64,000 nucleotides of DNA, taken from assembly GCF_001522545.3 (NCBI RefSeq), contig NC_031771.1, positions 657,553 to 721,552 on the forward strand, in the 5' to 3' direction. A program made the position numbers and the translations under genes. Source of the DNA: Parus major (taxonomy: Eukaryota; Chordata; Aves; Passeriformes; Paridae). Positions 35,838 through 46,651 of this stretch are shown here, piece by piece (the stretch's first letter is position 1; each line of letters starts with the position of its first letter). Under the pieces are notes generated by a model, which was not told the origin of the DNA, ran no database searches, and saw only the letters and a list, made by a program, of their open reading frames with translations.

Positions 35838-36245
35838 AAAAAGCCTTTGGGATACAGAAACAATTTTAAAATTAAATACTAAAATTTTGTAAAGGCCTAG
35901 GTGATTTTTGTGTTTGGATTTTTATTTTCTTTTAGAAGACAATTTGTTCACTAGTCAGAAAATGTTCCTTGGTCTACTGCTTTATTTTTTTTTTTCTTCC
36001 CATTTTCACAGTCTTCCCAAATCTGTGTCTTTGTCCCAGTCATTCTAAATTACTCAATCTCTTTCTCAGTCTTTTAAGGTACATTTGTTCTAAGTCCATT
36101 TCCTCATCAAATGTAAAAGTTTTGGTTGGAGGTACATATAGGAGGACCTAGCTTGTCCCTCAGCTGGTTATAGTAAGTGGTTCAATAAACATGACTAACA
36201 ATAATACTTTATCTTATGTGATCAAATACCTTTGTCACCTAGTCA

Positions 36246-36369
36246 CTAGTGGGAGCTGTGCTGGGGCCAGTTCTGTTTAGTATTTTTTTTTTAATGATGT
36301 GGATGTGAGTGTTGAGTCTATCATTAGTAAACTTACAGATGACACAAAGCTGGGACTGTATGTTGATCT
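36246..36369 (+). mobile_element. CR1 LINE, upstream piece
   Basis: It matches the CR1 reverse transcriptase segment around GCTGGGGCCAGTTCTGTT and 'atgacacaaagctggg' (36340-36355). It is cut at ATCT (36366-36369) by an 803-bp LTR and continues at 37177. Its 5' end is truncated, as usual for CR1. Confidence 0.85.
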
Positions 36370-37172
36370 TGTTATAAATGCAAAGGCAAATTCGTGATAC
36401 GAATTAAAAAGAAAGATTTATTAATAAACAACAAAGAGCAACAACGATAAAAAAAACACAATAAAATAGTCAGCGCAGCGCTGGGTGGACAGGGTCTACA
36501 CCAAAGGTATAGGATTCCCAAATCCACACTTGAGGGTTCCCAAGCCTCGGTTTTTATAGGGATTTTATGTCCTCGGGCGAAAATTCCAAGCAGGTTCCAT
36601 TCACCAAGTGTCCCTGATTGTCCAGTGAATGGGTTTCCTGGCATGGAATAATAGAGTTAACTAGTGTCCGGACAGAATCTCCTCATATGTAAAGGAGATT
36701 CTGTATGTATTTCAACTTGTGTCATCAGAGCAGAGTAGTGGAATCTGGGCCGGTGCCGATGGGTATCTTCGGCCGTGCTTTCCCCTTTGTCCCTCTTGAT
36801 TGCTTTTTCCAACACTGGTTCGACAGGTGGGGTGTTCAGGTCTGGCGATGATTATCTTTTTGGAGTTTGTCTTTTTGTCAACCTGATTGTTCCCCACAGA
36901 AATCTGTAGGGCGTTGTTCAGGTCCGGTGGTAGATATCTTCTCCAAGCCAGTTCCATTGTTGTTCTGATGGCCCTCGTCCTGTCTATTTGTCTGAGTTGA
37001 TGGGCCTGTGAGTTCGTTATCTGGGTGTTGGTTGCAATCTGTTGCTTTCCGAAGGGGGTCCCGACCAGACCCGGAGAGGGGTTTTTTCACATTTTATATT
37101 TTACATCATTACAAACACATTTATCTTATTTATACCTTTCCGAATTTTTAATACATACAATAATTTATTACA
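36370..37172 (-). mobile_element. Solo LTR, 803 bp, 4-bp duplication ATCT, inside CR1
   Basis: On the minus strand it starts TGTAATAA (37172) and ends TTATAACA (36370), with matching inverted ends. It has a TATA box (CCTATAAAAACC, plus strand 36551-36562) and AATAAA (plus strand 36416-36422) placed as expected before the end. ATCT flanks it at 36366-36369 and 37173-37176. Four-base duplications are typical of gammaretrovirus-like (ERV1) elements. A 12-bp hairpin lies at 36672-36704. The U3 is unusually long and holds two overlapping polar frames of 70 and 81 codons (36712-37090). Confidence 0.85.
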
Positions 37173-37176
37173 ATCT

Positions 37177-38008
37177 GTTGGTAGGAGGGCTCTGCAAAGA
37201 GATCTGGAATGGTTGGATAGATGGGCAGAGTCCAAAAATATGAAGTTTAATAAGTCCAAGTGCCAAGTCCTGCATTTTCGCCACAATAACCCCCTGCAGC
37301 ATTATAGGCTGGGGACAGTGTGTCTGGACAGTGCTCAGGTGGAAAGGGACCTGGAGGTACTGGTCCACAGCCACAGGCTGAACATGAGCCAGCAGTGTGT
37401 CCTGGTGGCCAAGAAGGCCAATGGCATCCTGGCCTGTATCAGGAGTAGTGCGGCCAGCAGGAGCAGGGAGGTCATTCTTCCCCTGTACTCAGCACTGGTG
37501 AGGCCGCACCTTGAGCGTTGTGTCCAGTTCTGGGCCCCTCAGTTTAGGAAGGACGTTGAGATGCTTGAGCAGGTCCAGAGGAGGGTAACAAGGTTGGTGA
37601 GGGGCTTGGAACACAAGCCCTGTGAGGAATGGCTGAGGGAGCTGGGGTTGTTTTGCCTGGAGAAAAAGAGATTCAGAGGGGACCTTATCATTCCCTACAA
37701 CTTCCTGAAGGGTGAGTGTAGTCAGGTGGGGGTTCTCTTTTTCTAGGCAACAACTGACAAAAGGAAAGGACACAGTCTTAAGCTGTGCCAAGGGAAATTT
37801 AGGTTAGATGTTAGGAAAAAGGTTTTACAGAAAGGGTGATCAAGTACTGGAATGGTTTGCCTGGGGAGGTGGTGGAGTCACCATCCCTGGATGTGTTTAA
37901 AAAAAGACTGGTTGTAGCACTCAGTGCCATGGTTTAGTCGTTGTAGTTTTAGGGCATGGGTTAGATTCAATAATCTTAAAGGTCTCTTCCAACCTAGTGA
38001 TTCTGTGT
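37177..38008 (+). mobile_element. CR1 LINE, 3' part with ORF2 C-terminus
   Basis: This resumes the CR1 from 36369. An uninterrupted frame runs from the insertion edge to TAG near 37746 (about 190 codons). It carries the reverse-transcriptase C-terminal phrases [28 protein letters not shown] and [17 protein letters not shown], familiar from avian CR1. The 3' untranslated part follows, with GGTGGTGGAGTCACCATCCC near 37870 and the terminal 'ccaacctagtgattctgtg' near 38000. It is truncated at its 5' end and disrupted by the LTR, so it is inactive. Confidence 0.9.
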
Positions 38009-38009
38009 G

Positions 38010-40975
38010 AATTTTCTTTTCCATATACATGATATGAAAATCTGACTTGTGAATTTTATCACTGTATTTATTTAATAAGCCTGGTAGGAATATGAATCAG
38101 AAAACAGCTGGCTGTAGCCCCTGAGATCCCTCTGAATTATGTTAATGAATTATGTGACATATGTATTATGTTCTTTTAAAAAATTAGATGTCATAATTCT
38201 TATATTTGGAGTTGAAAAGGAAACAAAAAAACCTCCAACCCCAAAACAACAAAACACTCTTACATATATGTAGCGAGATTTTTTTTTCTTTCAAAATCCA
38301 CAAAATTTTGGGTTTTTTCTACTTTTGAAAACAGTTGGAAAATTTATTTTAATTTGGATTACAACAAACATCTTTCTGGTACTAAGTCAGTTTGAAAATG
38401 CCATTGCTCATGTCTCTTGAGTGTTAAGGGAAAAGTATAGGAATGCTAAGGGCTGAGAATGTGATTGTGTGATCTTGTCTGATGTGGAAGGAGCTTTCTT
38501 TTAGGTGGATGGAAGGTTAAATACATCTTTATGATTCTGGGTTTACAGCAAATTATAAAGTTATTAAAGGCCAGTGACATGTGCAACATAGAATTATAGC
38601 TTCATCAGGCTGCTCTGTTCTGGGTCTGAATTGTAATTCATCCTCACTTTGAGATGGGTATTGCCACCTAAGCATGATTATTCTGGAAAACTGGAGTTTT
38701 ATTATTTATATAAGCCTAATTGTTCAAATCGGGCTGTTTTGCTATAGTTGAACAACTGTAGTGAGGAGAGATTGTCTCAAATTAGGAGGGCTTTTGTGGA
38801 AGGCAAGGAGAGGGAAGCTTTGTGGCATTTCTAATTTCAACATTGATCTTTCGTTTCTTGAGAATTAAGTGTGAAATGGTCTTAAGTCCTGAGTCTAGAA
38901 CTACTGAAGACTGGCTAGACTATATGTCTGCTCCCAGGGGAAGGCAATGCTATTGCACTTAATAAAAACACAAAAGACCCTCAATAGTTAAAATAAGCAC
39001 CTGCAAGTTTTGCTAACAAATCTTTAGTTTTTGTAGACTCAAGGCAAGTGGTATCTTTTTACCTTCTCAGTCTCTGTCAAAATGCTTTGTGGTGGAAAAT
39101 GTGGAAGGGAAGCAACATTCTTGTTTGAGAGCAGGCAGCTCAGAATTCAGCTTGTTAAGTAATAATACACGAGAGATCAATAGATAATTTTAACCAGAGA
39201 TGTGAAAGAATGAATACTACTCAAATTCATTTGAGAAAGACATCCACAAAATACCATTACATACAATTTCCTTTGCTGCTTATAAATACAGCTCTGCCTA
39301 AGCCTTTAACAGGTCAGTAGCCATGGCATTTAATTGCCATCTGCCTTTAAATCATGAGCAGGTCAGCAGAGCCACAATGCTATCAGGGATAATTTGTCAT
39401 TTATGTATTTCTATGGAGTGATAAATAACATCTTGCTGAGAAGGGTCCTTGTGGGTATAAAATACTGCTACTGCCTGTAACGGAAATAAAGGGGGAAAAA
39501 AATGGCTGGAAAATAGATGTTTCTGTAAATCTAACTTTTAGTTTGCTAGTAGTATTGAGGCTAAAAGATAATTCTACCTCTGCTGAGGAGAAGAGGTGGC
39601 AGGTGAACAATTCAACCTCTGTGTTATTTATTTAGTGATATACACAGACTTACTCTCTTCCTTCTTCGAATTTCAATTTTTAAATGCTTCCTAGAGACAG
39701 ATATAGCATCAGTTATAATATCTGTCATGTGGTGTGTATTTGGGGCTGCAGCCAAAACTTATTGAAATTGTTGGTTGTCTTTCAATTGACTTCAAATGGC
39801 TTCAGCTCAAGCCTTTGTGAAAAAGAAAAGAAAAAATATGACTGCATGTGGTTCAGTCTAAAAGAGCTGAAACAAACCAAAATCTTGCTTACCCTCTCAA
39901 AATAAGTGCAGATAGGGTAGATGAAGAGACCTACATAGACCAGGAGTATTGTGGATGAATATGTTTGTTTTTCTGTGCCTGCAAATCCCCAGCTCCTGGT
40001 GCTGTATAAGCTGAGCTGGAGGGAAGGAATTCAGGTCTTGTGCTTATCCCTGTGCTCCTCCTGCATGGGGACAATGGATGCTAGATGCCTGGAGTTAAAG
40101 ATGTTTGTCACATGTGTGTTGACTCTGCTGGTACCACCAGCTGCCACAAACTCTGTGCCACATGTGGTGGGATTCTTTCACATCTTAGGCAGTTACTTTG
40201 GTCATGGCAATTTGTTCTACAGAGGAAGATCCTTTAACAGAACTTACATAATTGCCTTTCTTTTATAAGGAACTCCTTCTAGAAGTGAAACCACACTCAC
40301 TAATTGAAATTCCTTGTGGCTTTCCCTTGGTTGATAGGGGTGACAATATTTCTAACTTTTAAAAAAAATTGTCTTCCCCGGGTCTGAAGTTTTTCTCCAG
40401 ACAAGGGAAAGGATTTGGGGGAAAAAACCGCTATTTTTTCTTTCGATTAATGTAAAAAAAAATAAATTAAAAAGATTAAAAAATTTTGTTTTAAGAAAAG
40501 TCATAATGGCCTTTGTCAAGGAAAAAGGTGGAAAGGCAGAGAAGTTCAGTGCTCTGCAGTGATGCCAGCTACAGCACTGGGGAATGCAGTGCTGCAGTAA
40601 ACATCAGGAAATGGTGATCCAGTTTTGGGATACCATTTTAGAAGATATATTTAAGCTGCTGCATCCTCAAATGTGGTATAGAATATTCCTTTTATGTTCT
40701 CAGGGGACAGAAAAGCTCATGTAGTTCAGAATGAGCTTTTCTTCTAATCTGTTTTTCTCTTTCTATAATTTCTAACTTCTCTGTGATGGCTTTCTGTTCC
40801 TGAGCTGGTGTTTCTCCTTTTCCACAGAGACAATATCTGATTTCTGACACAAACACTGGTGTCATATACTCAGCTCAAACCAGGACAAGGGTCTACTAAA
40901 CTATATATGTCCCAAGGCCAGCAGATTTGAGGTGGCCTCAGTTTATTAATGACCACTGACACGCTATTTCCCGCA
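38010..40975. other. No gene seen
   Basis: AT-rich unique-looking sequence with short A or T runs (38281, 40440-40490). No recognisable repeat ends or exons. Confidence 0.45.
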
Positions 40976-41115
40976 TTCATTCCTTCCTTCCTGCCTTCCT
41001 GCCTTCCCGCCTGCCCGCCTGTCTTCCTGCTCGCCTGCCTGCCTGCCTGCCTGCCCACCTTCCTGCCGGCCCACCTGCCTGCCTGCCTGCCCCTGCCTGC
41101 CTGCCTTCCTACTTC
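40976..41115. repeat. (CCTG/CCTT)n degenerate tetranucleotide tract
   Basis: About 140 bp of interrupted CCTG, CCTT and CCCG units. On the minus strand it gives an Arg/Gly/Gln-rich pseudo-peptide. Confidence 0.92.
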
Positions 41116-41785
41116 ATGAAGTATGCACTTTATTCTTAGACAGAAAAAATGTGATACCCTCCCCACCATATTTGACATTGGGAGCTCATGAGATATGACC
41201 CTGATTCTATTCTTATTCCTAATGGGACTGACATTACATCCTCTACCTATTTTTCAGATTGCTTCAAAAAATTTATCTCTTCTTCCATCTTGGTGGCAGA
41301 GAGGATGTACTTGTGATGATTTCATACTTGGCAGATTGTACACGACATATGGCTTTTGCATTGCATTATTGTTGCTGTCAGAACAGAGACAAAAAGATGG
41401 TTGAACTGTTTGTAGGATTGCCTCCTATTAATTTTGCTTTCTCTCACACAGGTGCATTTTCTTCCTTGCACCTATCCTTACAGACCTGCTTCAGCAGAAG
41501 TTTCTCCCTGGTAGAATAGTATTAAAATGTCACAAATGGCATCTGAAATTCCTTTAGATGAGAGGGTTTCTAAGTAGGCTGCTTTAATTCTCAGAAGCAT
41601 TTTGTGTATTTATGATCAAAACACTGTGTTTGTGCCTTGGTAGGATTTCATCAGGGAAAGGATGAGGTGGTGCCTTCCAAAGTGAAAGTGTTGCATTTTG
41701 CTTTGATTTTCCAGCAGGAAATGCCTGGGCAAAAAAAAGGATCATGTTTTGCTACAGGATGTCACATTTCTCCTGTTCGGGTCAT

Positions 41786-42091
41786 TGTTGGGGGAGGGAA
41801 AAAAGAGTGACCGACTGGAAGATGGCGCGCTGTACGAGGAGGCAGGGTCCTTCCTCCCCGTTCATGTTTATGGTTATGCCAGTTATAATTATGATGCCAG
41901 CTGCAGGTGACAACAACGTAAGCCGGTGGAAATGACATGCTGAGCTGGAAAATATAAAAAGCAGAATCACCCCCAAATAAACGCCATTTGCCATCCACCA
42001 CACTGGTGTCTGTGAGCAGTGGTCCGAGCAGGCTTGAGGTAGTCGCCGTGTCATTCTCGAACCAGGTCGCCTAGCCAGTTTTACGGCGACA
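41786..42091 (+). mobile_element. Solo LTR with alpharetrovirus-like R-U5
   Basis: A 306-bp LTR with ends TGTTGGGG and GGCGACA is flanked by perfect 6-bp duplications GGTCAT (41780-41785, 42092-42097). TATA is at 41953-41960 and AATAAA at 41976-41981. The block right after the signal (ACGCCATTTG, then CCACCACACTGGTGT, 41981-42009) closely resembles the R-U5 start of avian leukosis-type LTRs. CpGs are well kept, including GGCGCG in U3 and GGCGAC in U5. No coding sequence remains. The alpharetroviral link rests on recall of that R-U5 block plus LTR size and duplication length. Confidence 0.8.
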
Positions 42092-42097
42092 GGTCAT

Positions 42098-43389
42098 GCT
42101 TTGTTTTGCTGCTGACAAGTCTGCTTTGCTTCTGACTGTGGACGTCACTGAAACTATGGACCCTAAAAATGCTGAAATCTGGCAAACCAGGCAACAAAAA
42201 GGATTTTTATTCTTTCTAAACACACACACATGCTATATTGTTTTATGTTGCCATTCTTTGGTATTTGTTTTTTCCTTATGTTTTTCTCACACCTTACAAA
42301 GGCAAACTGCCCTAGATGCCCCTGTTTTACTAATACTTTGAAAAGGAAAGAGGTTGGATGAACTCCATGCTTAGAGGTGGGCAGAGAATGGCTGAATGCA
42401 TCTTGTGCTAAATGACCAGACCTGCTCATGGCAGGGCTGGGACTGGGGACACCCCATATTCCCTTCCATAAAGGTGGTCCTGGGATCTTCTGATCCCATC
42501 ATCTATTTCCCATATAGTTTCACTCCCTCCCTGTAAATATTCTCTGAAAGAATATTCTGTCTTCCTCATCATGTAAGGCATGCTTTTGACATTTCTAGAA
42601 GTTTCCAGGAAGCTGTGGTGCAAATGTAGATTGCAGCCTGACAGTACATAAAGGATGCCTATGAAAAAGAGAGTGCTACTTTTTACATGGGCAGCTAGTG
42701 GTAGGGCAAGGGGACTAATTTCAAACTAAAAGAGGAGAGATTTAGATTGCACGTTAGTTAGGAGCTGGAGACTGATGTACGTCCAGAGGTGAGTTTTAGA
42801 TCAGTCTGTACAGGGGGTTTCCTGTGCTCAGGGACTCCTAAGCAACAGCCCAGAGACCTGTCCAAACCTGGGATTTCATGTTAGCCAGGCAGGGGAGGAG
42901 AGGGTGGAGAAGGGAGCATCACAGGAAATTTAAACAGCTCCAGGGAGCAAGAGACTTGGAATGCATCAAACTGAGAGGGCAAACAGTGTGGGCACAGCAG
43001 TCAGGGCAGGCACAGTGAGCAGGAAGGTGCAGTGTCCTTCCCATTAGTTCAAGTGAAGTGTTCAGGAATGGTTTTCATGGGGCAGGCTGCTAAACACTCG
43101 GTGTGTGCCAGAAAGGATGTGGCCATACAAATGGATCTGCTGTGGAAACATACAGGGGTCAAGGTATGGGGCTGCAGGAAGGAACAGAGCCTGGCACTGG
43201 CATCAGAGGGTAACAACAGCTGTGTGAGGTAAGAGTAGGTCAATGATCTGCTATACTTGCTGGTACAACTCAAAAAGGAGATGGAAAGGTTAAGCAATAG
43301 GGATCAGAGGAAGAGATTGACTGGTGGAACCATTCCATACCTGCTGTAAGGCAAATGTACCAGCCAACTGCAGGTCAGGAAGTGCTGTG
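42098..43389. other. No gene seen
   Basis: Mixed-composition unique-looking sequence without recognisable repeat ends or exons. Confidence 0.4.
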
Positions 43390-43880
43390 GTAAGTCTTGG
43401 GCCCTTCACTTTAAATGTCATGGAGGTACTGGAGTGCGTCCAGCAAGGGCAACAAGGCTGGTGAAGGGTTTAGAAAACATGTCTTATAAGAAACAGCTGA
43501 GAGCTGGGTTTGATTAGTCTTGAGAAGAGGAAGCCCCCATTGCTCTCTAAAACTCCCTGAAAGTAAGTTGCAGTGAAGTGGGGGCCCATCTCTTCTGCTG
43601 TGCCTTCAGTGAAAGGACCAGAAAAAATGGTCTTAAACCGAGACAGGGAAAATTCAGATTAGATATTAGAAAAATAATTTCTCTGTTTGAGTAGTCAGCC
43701 ATTGGAATAGGTTGCCCAGAGATATGATGGAGTCACCATCCCTGGAGGTGTGTAAGAGGCATCTGGATATGGTGCTAGGTGACATAGTTTGGTGGTTTAG
43801 GGGTTACAGTGGCAGTGCTGGCTAGATGGTTGGACTGGATGAACCTAAAGGTCTCCTTCAACCTTAGTGATTCTCTCCTC
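43390..43880 (+). mobile_element. CR1 LINE, 3' end fragment
   Basis: It matches the CR1 tail. 'gtccagcaagggcaacaaggctggtgaagg' lies near 43440-43470. GGAGTCACCATCCCTGGAGG is at 43730-43750, and the closing 'aaaggtctccttcaaccttagtgattct' is near 43848-43875. The reading frame is broken by indels, so it is older than the CR1 at 37177. It is 5' truncated. Confidence 0.88.
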
Positions 43881-44095
43881 CAGACAACTTACATTTTCTA
43901 ACTATATATCCCCAGATCTTCACCTATTTGTATTTTCATTATATTCTGATATTTATTATCAGCTGAGGGACCACAAGGACTCAGTATTTTCATGAAAATC
44001 TGGATGTGTTTCATGGAAGAGATGATTTTAAGGAACAGCCACAGCTTTATTTTTGAAACCTGGGTTTGTCACAAAGATACTCTTTCTCTGGATGG

Positions 44096-44625
44096 TGTTG
44101 CAGCTGTGTCCTGGCGGCCTGTCCGACCCCCAGTTTCTGCCAGCAATCAGCCCAGATAGTCAGGTTGTCCGAGGGGACAGAGCCACCGTCCGGTATTCTG
44201 CAAGCAGTCTCCAGCCAGGGAGCACAGGCAGAGACTTCAGGTGATCAGCTTTTTTAGCAGTGATTTCTGCTCTGTGATCAGCTCTGTTCAGCCCAGCCAG
44301 CTCCTTTCAGGGGTTACCCCTGCCAATGCAGATAAGAGATGGGAAGATCATATGGCATTCCACAGAAGGTCTTTAATGCAGACTCTAGCGAAGGAGGCCA
44401 GTGATGATCCAACCCTTAACCTGGACAAAAGCTGGGGTTTTCATAGGGAGAGGAGGATTGGGAAGGGGACCAATGGTCTGAGAGGGGATAAGGTGACCAA
44501 TTAACATGGGGTCCTGAAGCTGGAAGGGATCTGCAGCTTAGTCACAGTGACTATGCAGTTTTATCTTATCTTAGGGGATCAATCTGCAGGGAGGATGCCT
44601 GTCAGAGGATTGGACCTCCTCCACA
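44096..44625 (-). mobile_element. Solo LTR, 530 bp, 6-bp duplication GGATGG
   Basis: On the minus strand it runs TGTGGAGG (44625) to GCTGCAACA (44096). GGATGG flanks it at 44090-44095 and 44626-44631. It has an ATTAAAG poly(A) variant (plus strand 44371-44377) and a decayed TATA box. It aligns with the plus-strand LTR at 34564-35088, sharing the GACCATTGGTCCCCTTC block and the AGCTGATCA region. Two short frames at 44053-44257 are shadows. Confidence 0.85.
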
Positions 44626-44631
44626 GGATGG

Positions 44632-46019
44632 CATTAGGGTACTATTAAATCTTTGTATGAAACAGTGAAATTTATTTTATTTAATAATAGAAAGAATCCT
44701 TGTATTAAAAAACCCCATAAATTCAAAAAAGGTTGAGAAAATCACTGCTAATATTTTATATGAAATGAAGGGCCACAAAAAATGGATGTGGACCAAGAAC
44801 TACTAGCAACACTTCAGGATCCATTAATGCAGAGACAGATGCAAGATTAGGCCACAATTATCTAACATAATAGCAATTTAAATAAACAAGCATTTCTTTT
44901 ACGATTCCCATTGGAAGCAGCTTGCCATTTTTCAAATGCTAGAGCTTTCTCATGAAAGTTGCAAAACTCTGTGACAGGAATATGTAAATTGGTTTTAAAT
45001 TTCTACCATCTGGAGACAATCTGGAGGATTTGTCCTTAAAATGGATGATGATAATAATAATACTTTTTAAAGTATTTAAAGCTTTTCAAAGCTGTCATCT
45101 ATTTTTCAACTCTGACTGCTATTCTTAGTGCAGTCTAGGTTGGAATATGGCAAATACTTTTATTGAATTCTTGTTCTTCTACACTAAGTATGATACCTTT
45201 GGTGTACGTTCATGATTTGTGGTTTTATAGCAAGAAAATTTAGCCACACCTTTTCCTTTCAAGATTTTTATAACTAAAAGAAATGTCTGAAATGGCAAAG
45301 AAGAGAATAAAGAAATTGGACTAACTAAGCAAGAAAAGAGAAATCTAAATTAATTAAAAATGAAAAAAAATTGGTTATGTCAAATCTTCAGTGTTACTGT
45401 TATAAAGAGATACTCATAGAGCCATAAGTTTTGTCCCATTGACAAAAGCTGTAGGTAAAATACATTCCTGTAAAGTTAATTAAAAATATCTGTATTAAAA
45501 TTGATGGCATGTATGTTTCTGGATTATAATTGGTTATAGCACCAAAAGACTATGCAGATACATGAGATGAAATACCTGATGCAAGGGGTACTTACCTGGC
45601 ATGAGACAGGTAAATTATAGTGTGACCAACCTTAGATCTTGGCAAATTGCTGTCTGAATCAAAATTTAGCAGAAACATTGCATTCTTCAATGGATAATCA
45701 ATAAATAAGATACAGCCTACTGTTCTTTGTATTTTGCGTCTCTACTGAATGGGTTTCTTTCAGAGATCATATCAACACATTACAGAAGCTGCATAAGCAT
45801 TAATAAGCACTTTGCGGAATTTTTGAAGACTGGAAAATAAAGCTCCAGAGCACAGATCAATTAACAGTTGGTCACCAGGTAATGCAGCAATTGTCATGGG
45901 AGTGCTGCCAGTGCCACGTTAAGTCCCCTGCCATGCTTCTGGGTAGAGGAAGTTCTCTCCTTCTCTTCCCCACCTCATGAACTGATACACTTCTCAGGCT
46001 TCTTGCTTGGTCTGCTCAG
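44632..46019. other. No gene seen
   Basis: AT-rich unique-looking sequence; nothing recognised. Confidence 0.4.
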
Positions 46020-46306
46020 TGAAAAGAATGGGCAGGGAGACCAGCTCCTTTTTAATGCTTTTATTGAGGTCAGCTCTAGATGGGGGTGGGGCTCGAGGGG
46101 CTGCACACACCACCACTGCTCCCTATGGATGACACAGAAGAGCAGGTGTTCAGCTCTGAAGCATGGCAGAGCTGGGGCTTCCATCCTCACAAGAGTCCCT
46201 GGGAAGACACTGGCTTGTTGAAAACCCAGGGTAGTCATGCATAGCAGGTGTTGTTGTAGTTATGTTGACGAGGTCCGGAACATCAATAAGTTGCTCAGCG
46301 TTTTCC
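46020..46306 (-). mobile_element. 3' LTR of an env-bearing ERV, distal part (R-U5 side)
   Basis: Read leftwards from ERVK-2, the LTR continues to AATAAAAG (plus strand near 46055-46062), an AGGAG...CTCC stem and the end TTCTTTTCA at 46020. Its proximal half lies at 50263-50613 on the other side of ERVK-2. The ending resembles the LTR at 1-538. Confidence 0.72.
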
Positions 46307-46587
46307 TGTCACCCTGAAAACTCAGCTTCTGAGCTTGCTGACATAGTTTTCTAAGACTTTCCCAGGACAGTAACTGTAAACAAAGAGATATGTATACATT
46401 CCTTCTGTTACACGTCTTGTGATGGACATCTTTCATGGCCAGTGTGGTTGGGAAAGTGTTATCCTGACCATCCAATCCCTGGCCGTGGTCAGAAACCTAT
46501 AAATCCTGGGAGAAGAAATAAACTTTCTCTTCCTTTCACCACACCTTGAGCTGTGTCCATGTGATCTATTCATCTTCAGCAGCAACA
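46307..46587 (+). repeat. ERVK-2 5' LTR
   Basis: A 281-bp LTR, TGTCACCC to AGCAACA. TATA-like CCTATAAATC is at 46496-46505 and AATAAA at 46517-46522. It shares the 'ggccagtgtggttgggaa' and 'atccaatccctgg' blocks with the ERVK-1 LTRs. Confidence 0.93.
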
Positions 46588-46589
46588 TC

Positions 46590-46607
46590 TGGTGACCCCT
46601 GACGTGT
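46590..46607 (+). other. ERVK-2 primer-binding site, tRNA-Trp-like
   Basis: TGGTGACCCCTGACGTGT starts two bases after the LTR. It resembles the tRNA-Trp complementary site of alpharetroviruses, with one extra T in the middle. Confidence 0.75.
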
Positions 46608-46651
46608 GTTGAAGGTGACGTTGTGAGGCATTCTCTGTCTAGCCTGTAGCT

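Noticed and set aside
37042..37746. 234-codon frame as a candidate host gene
   Set aside because: From 37177 it is the CR1 ORF2 C-terminus, and its first part lies in the inserted LTR.
40870..41178. Arg/Gly/Gln-rich 102-codon frame
   Set aside because: Translation of the CCTG/CCTT tetranucleotide tract.
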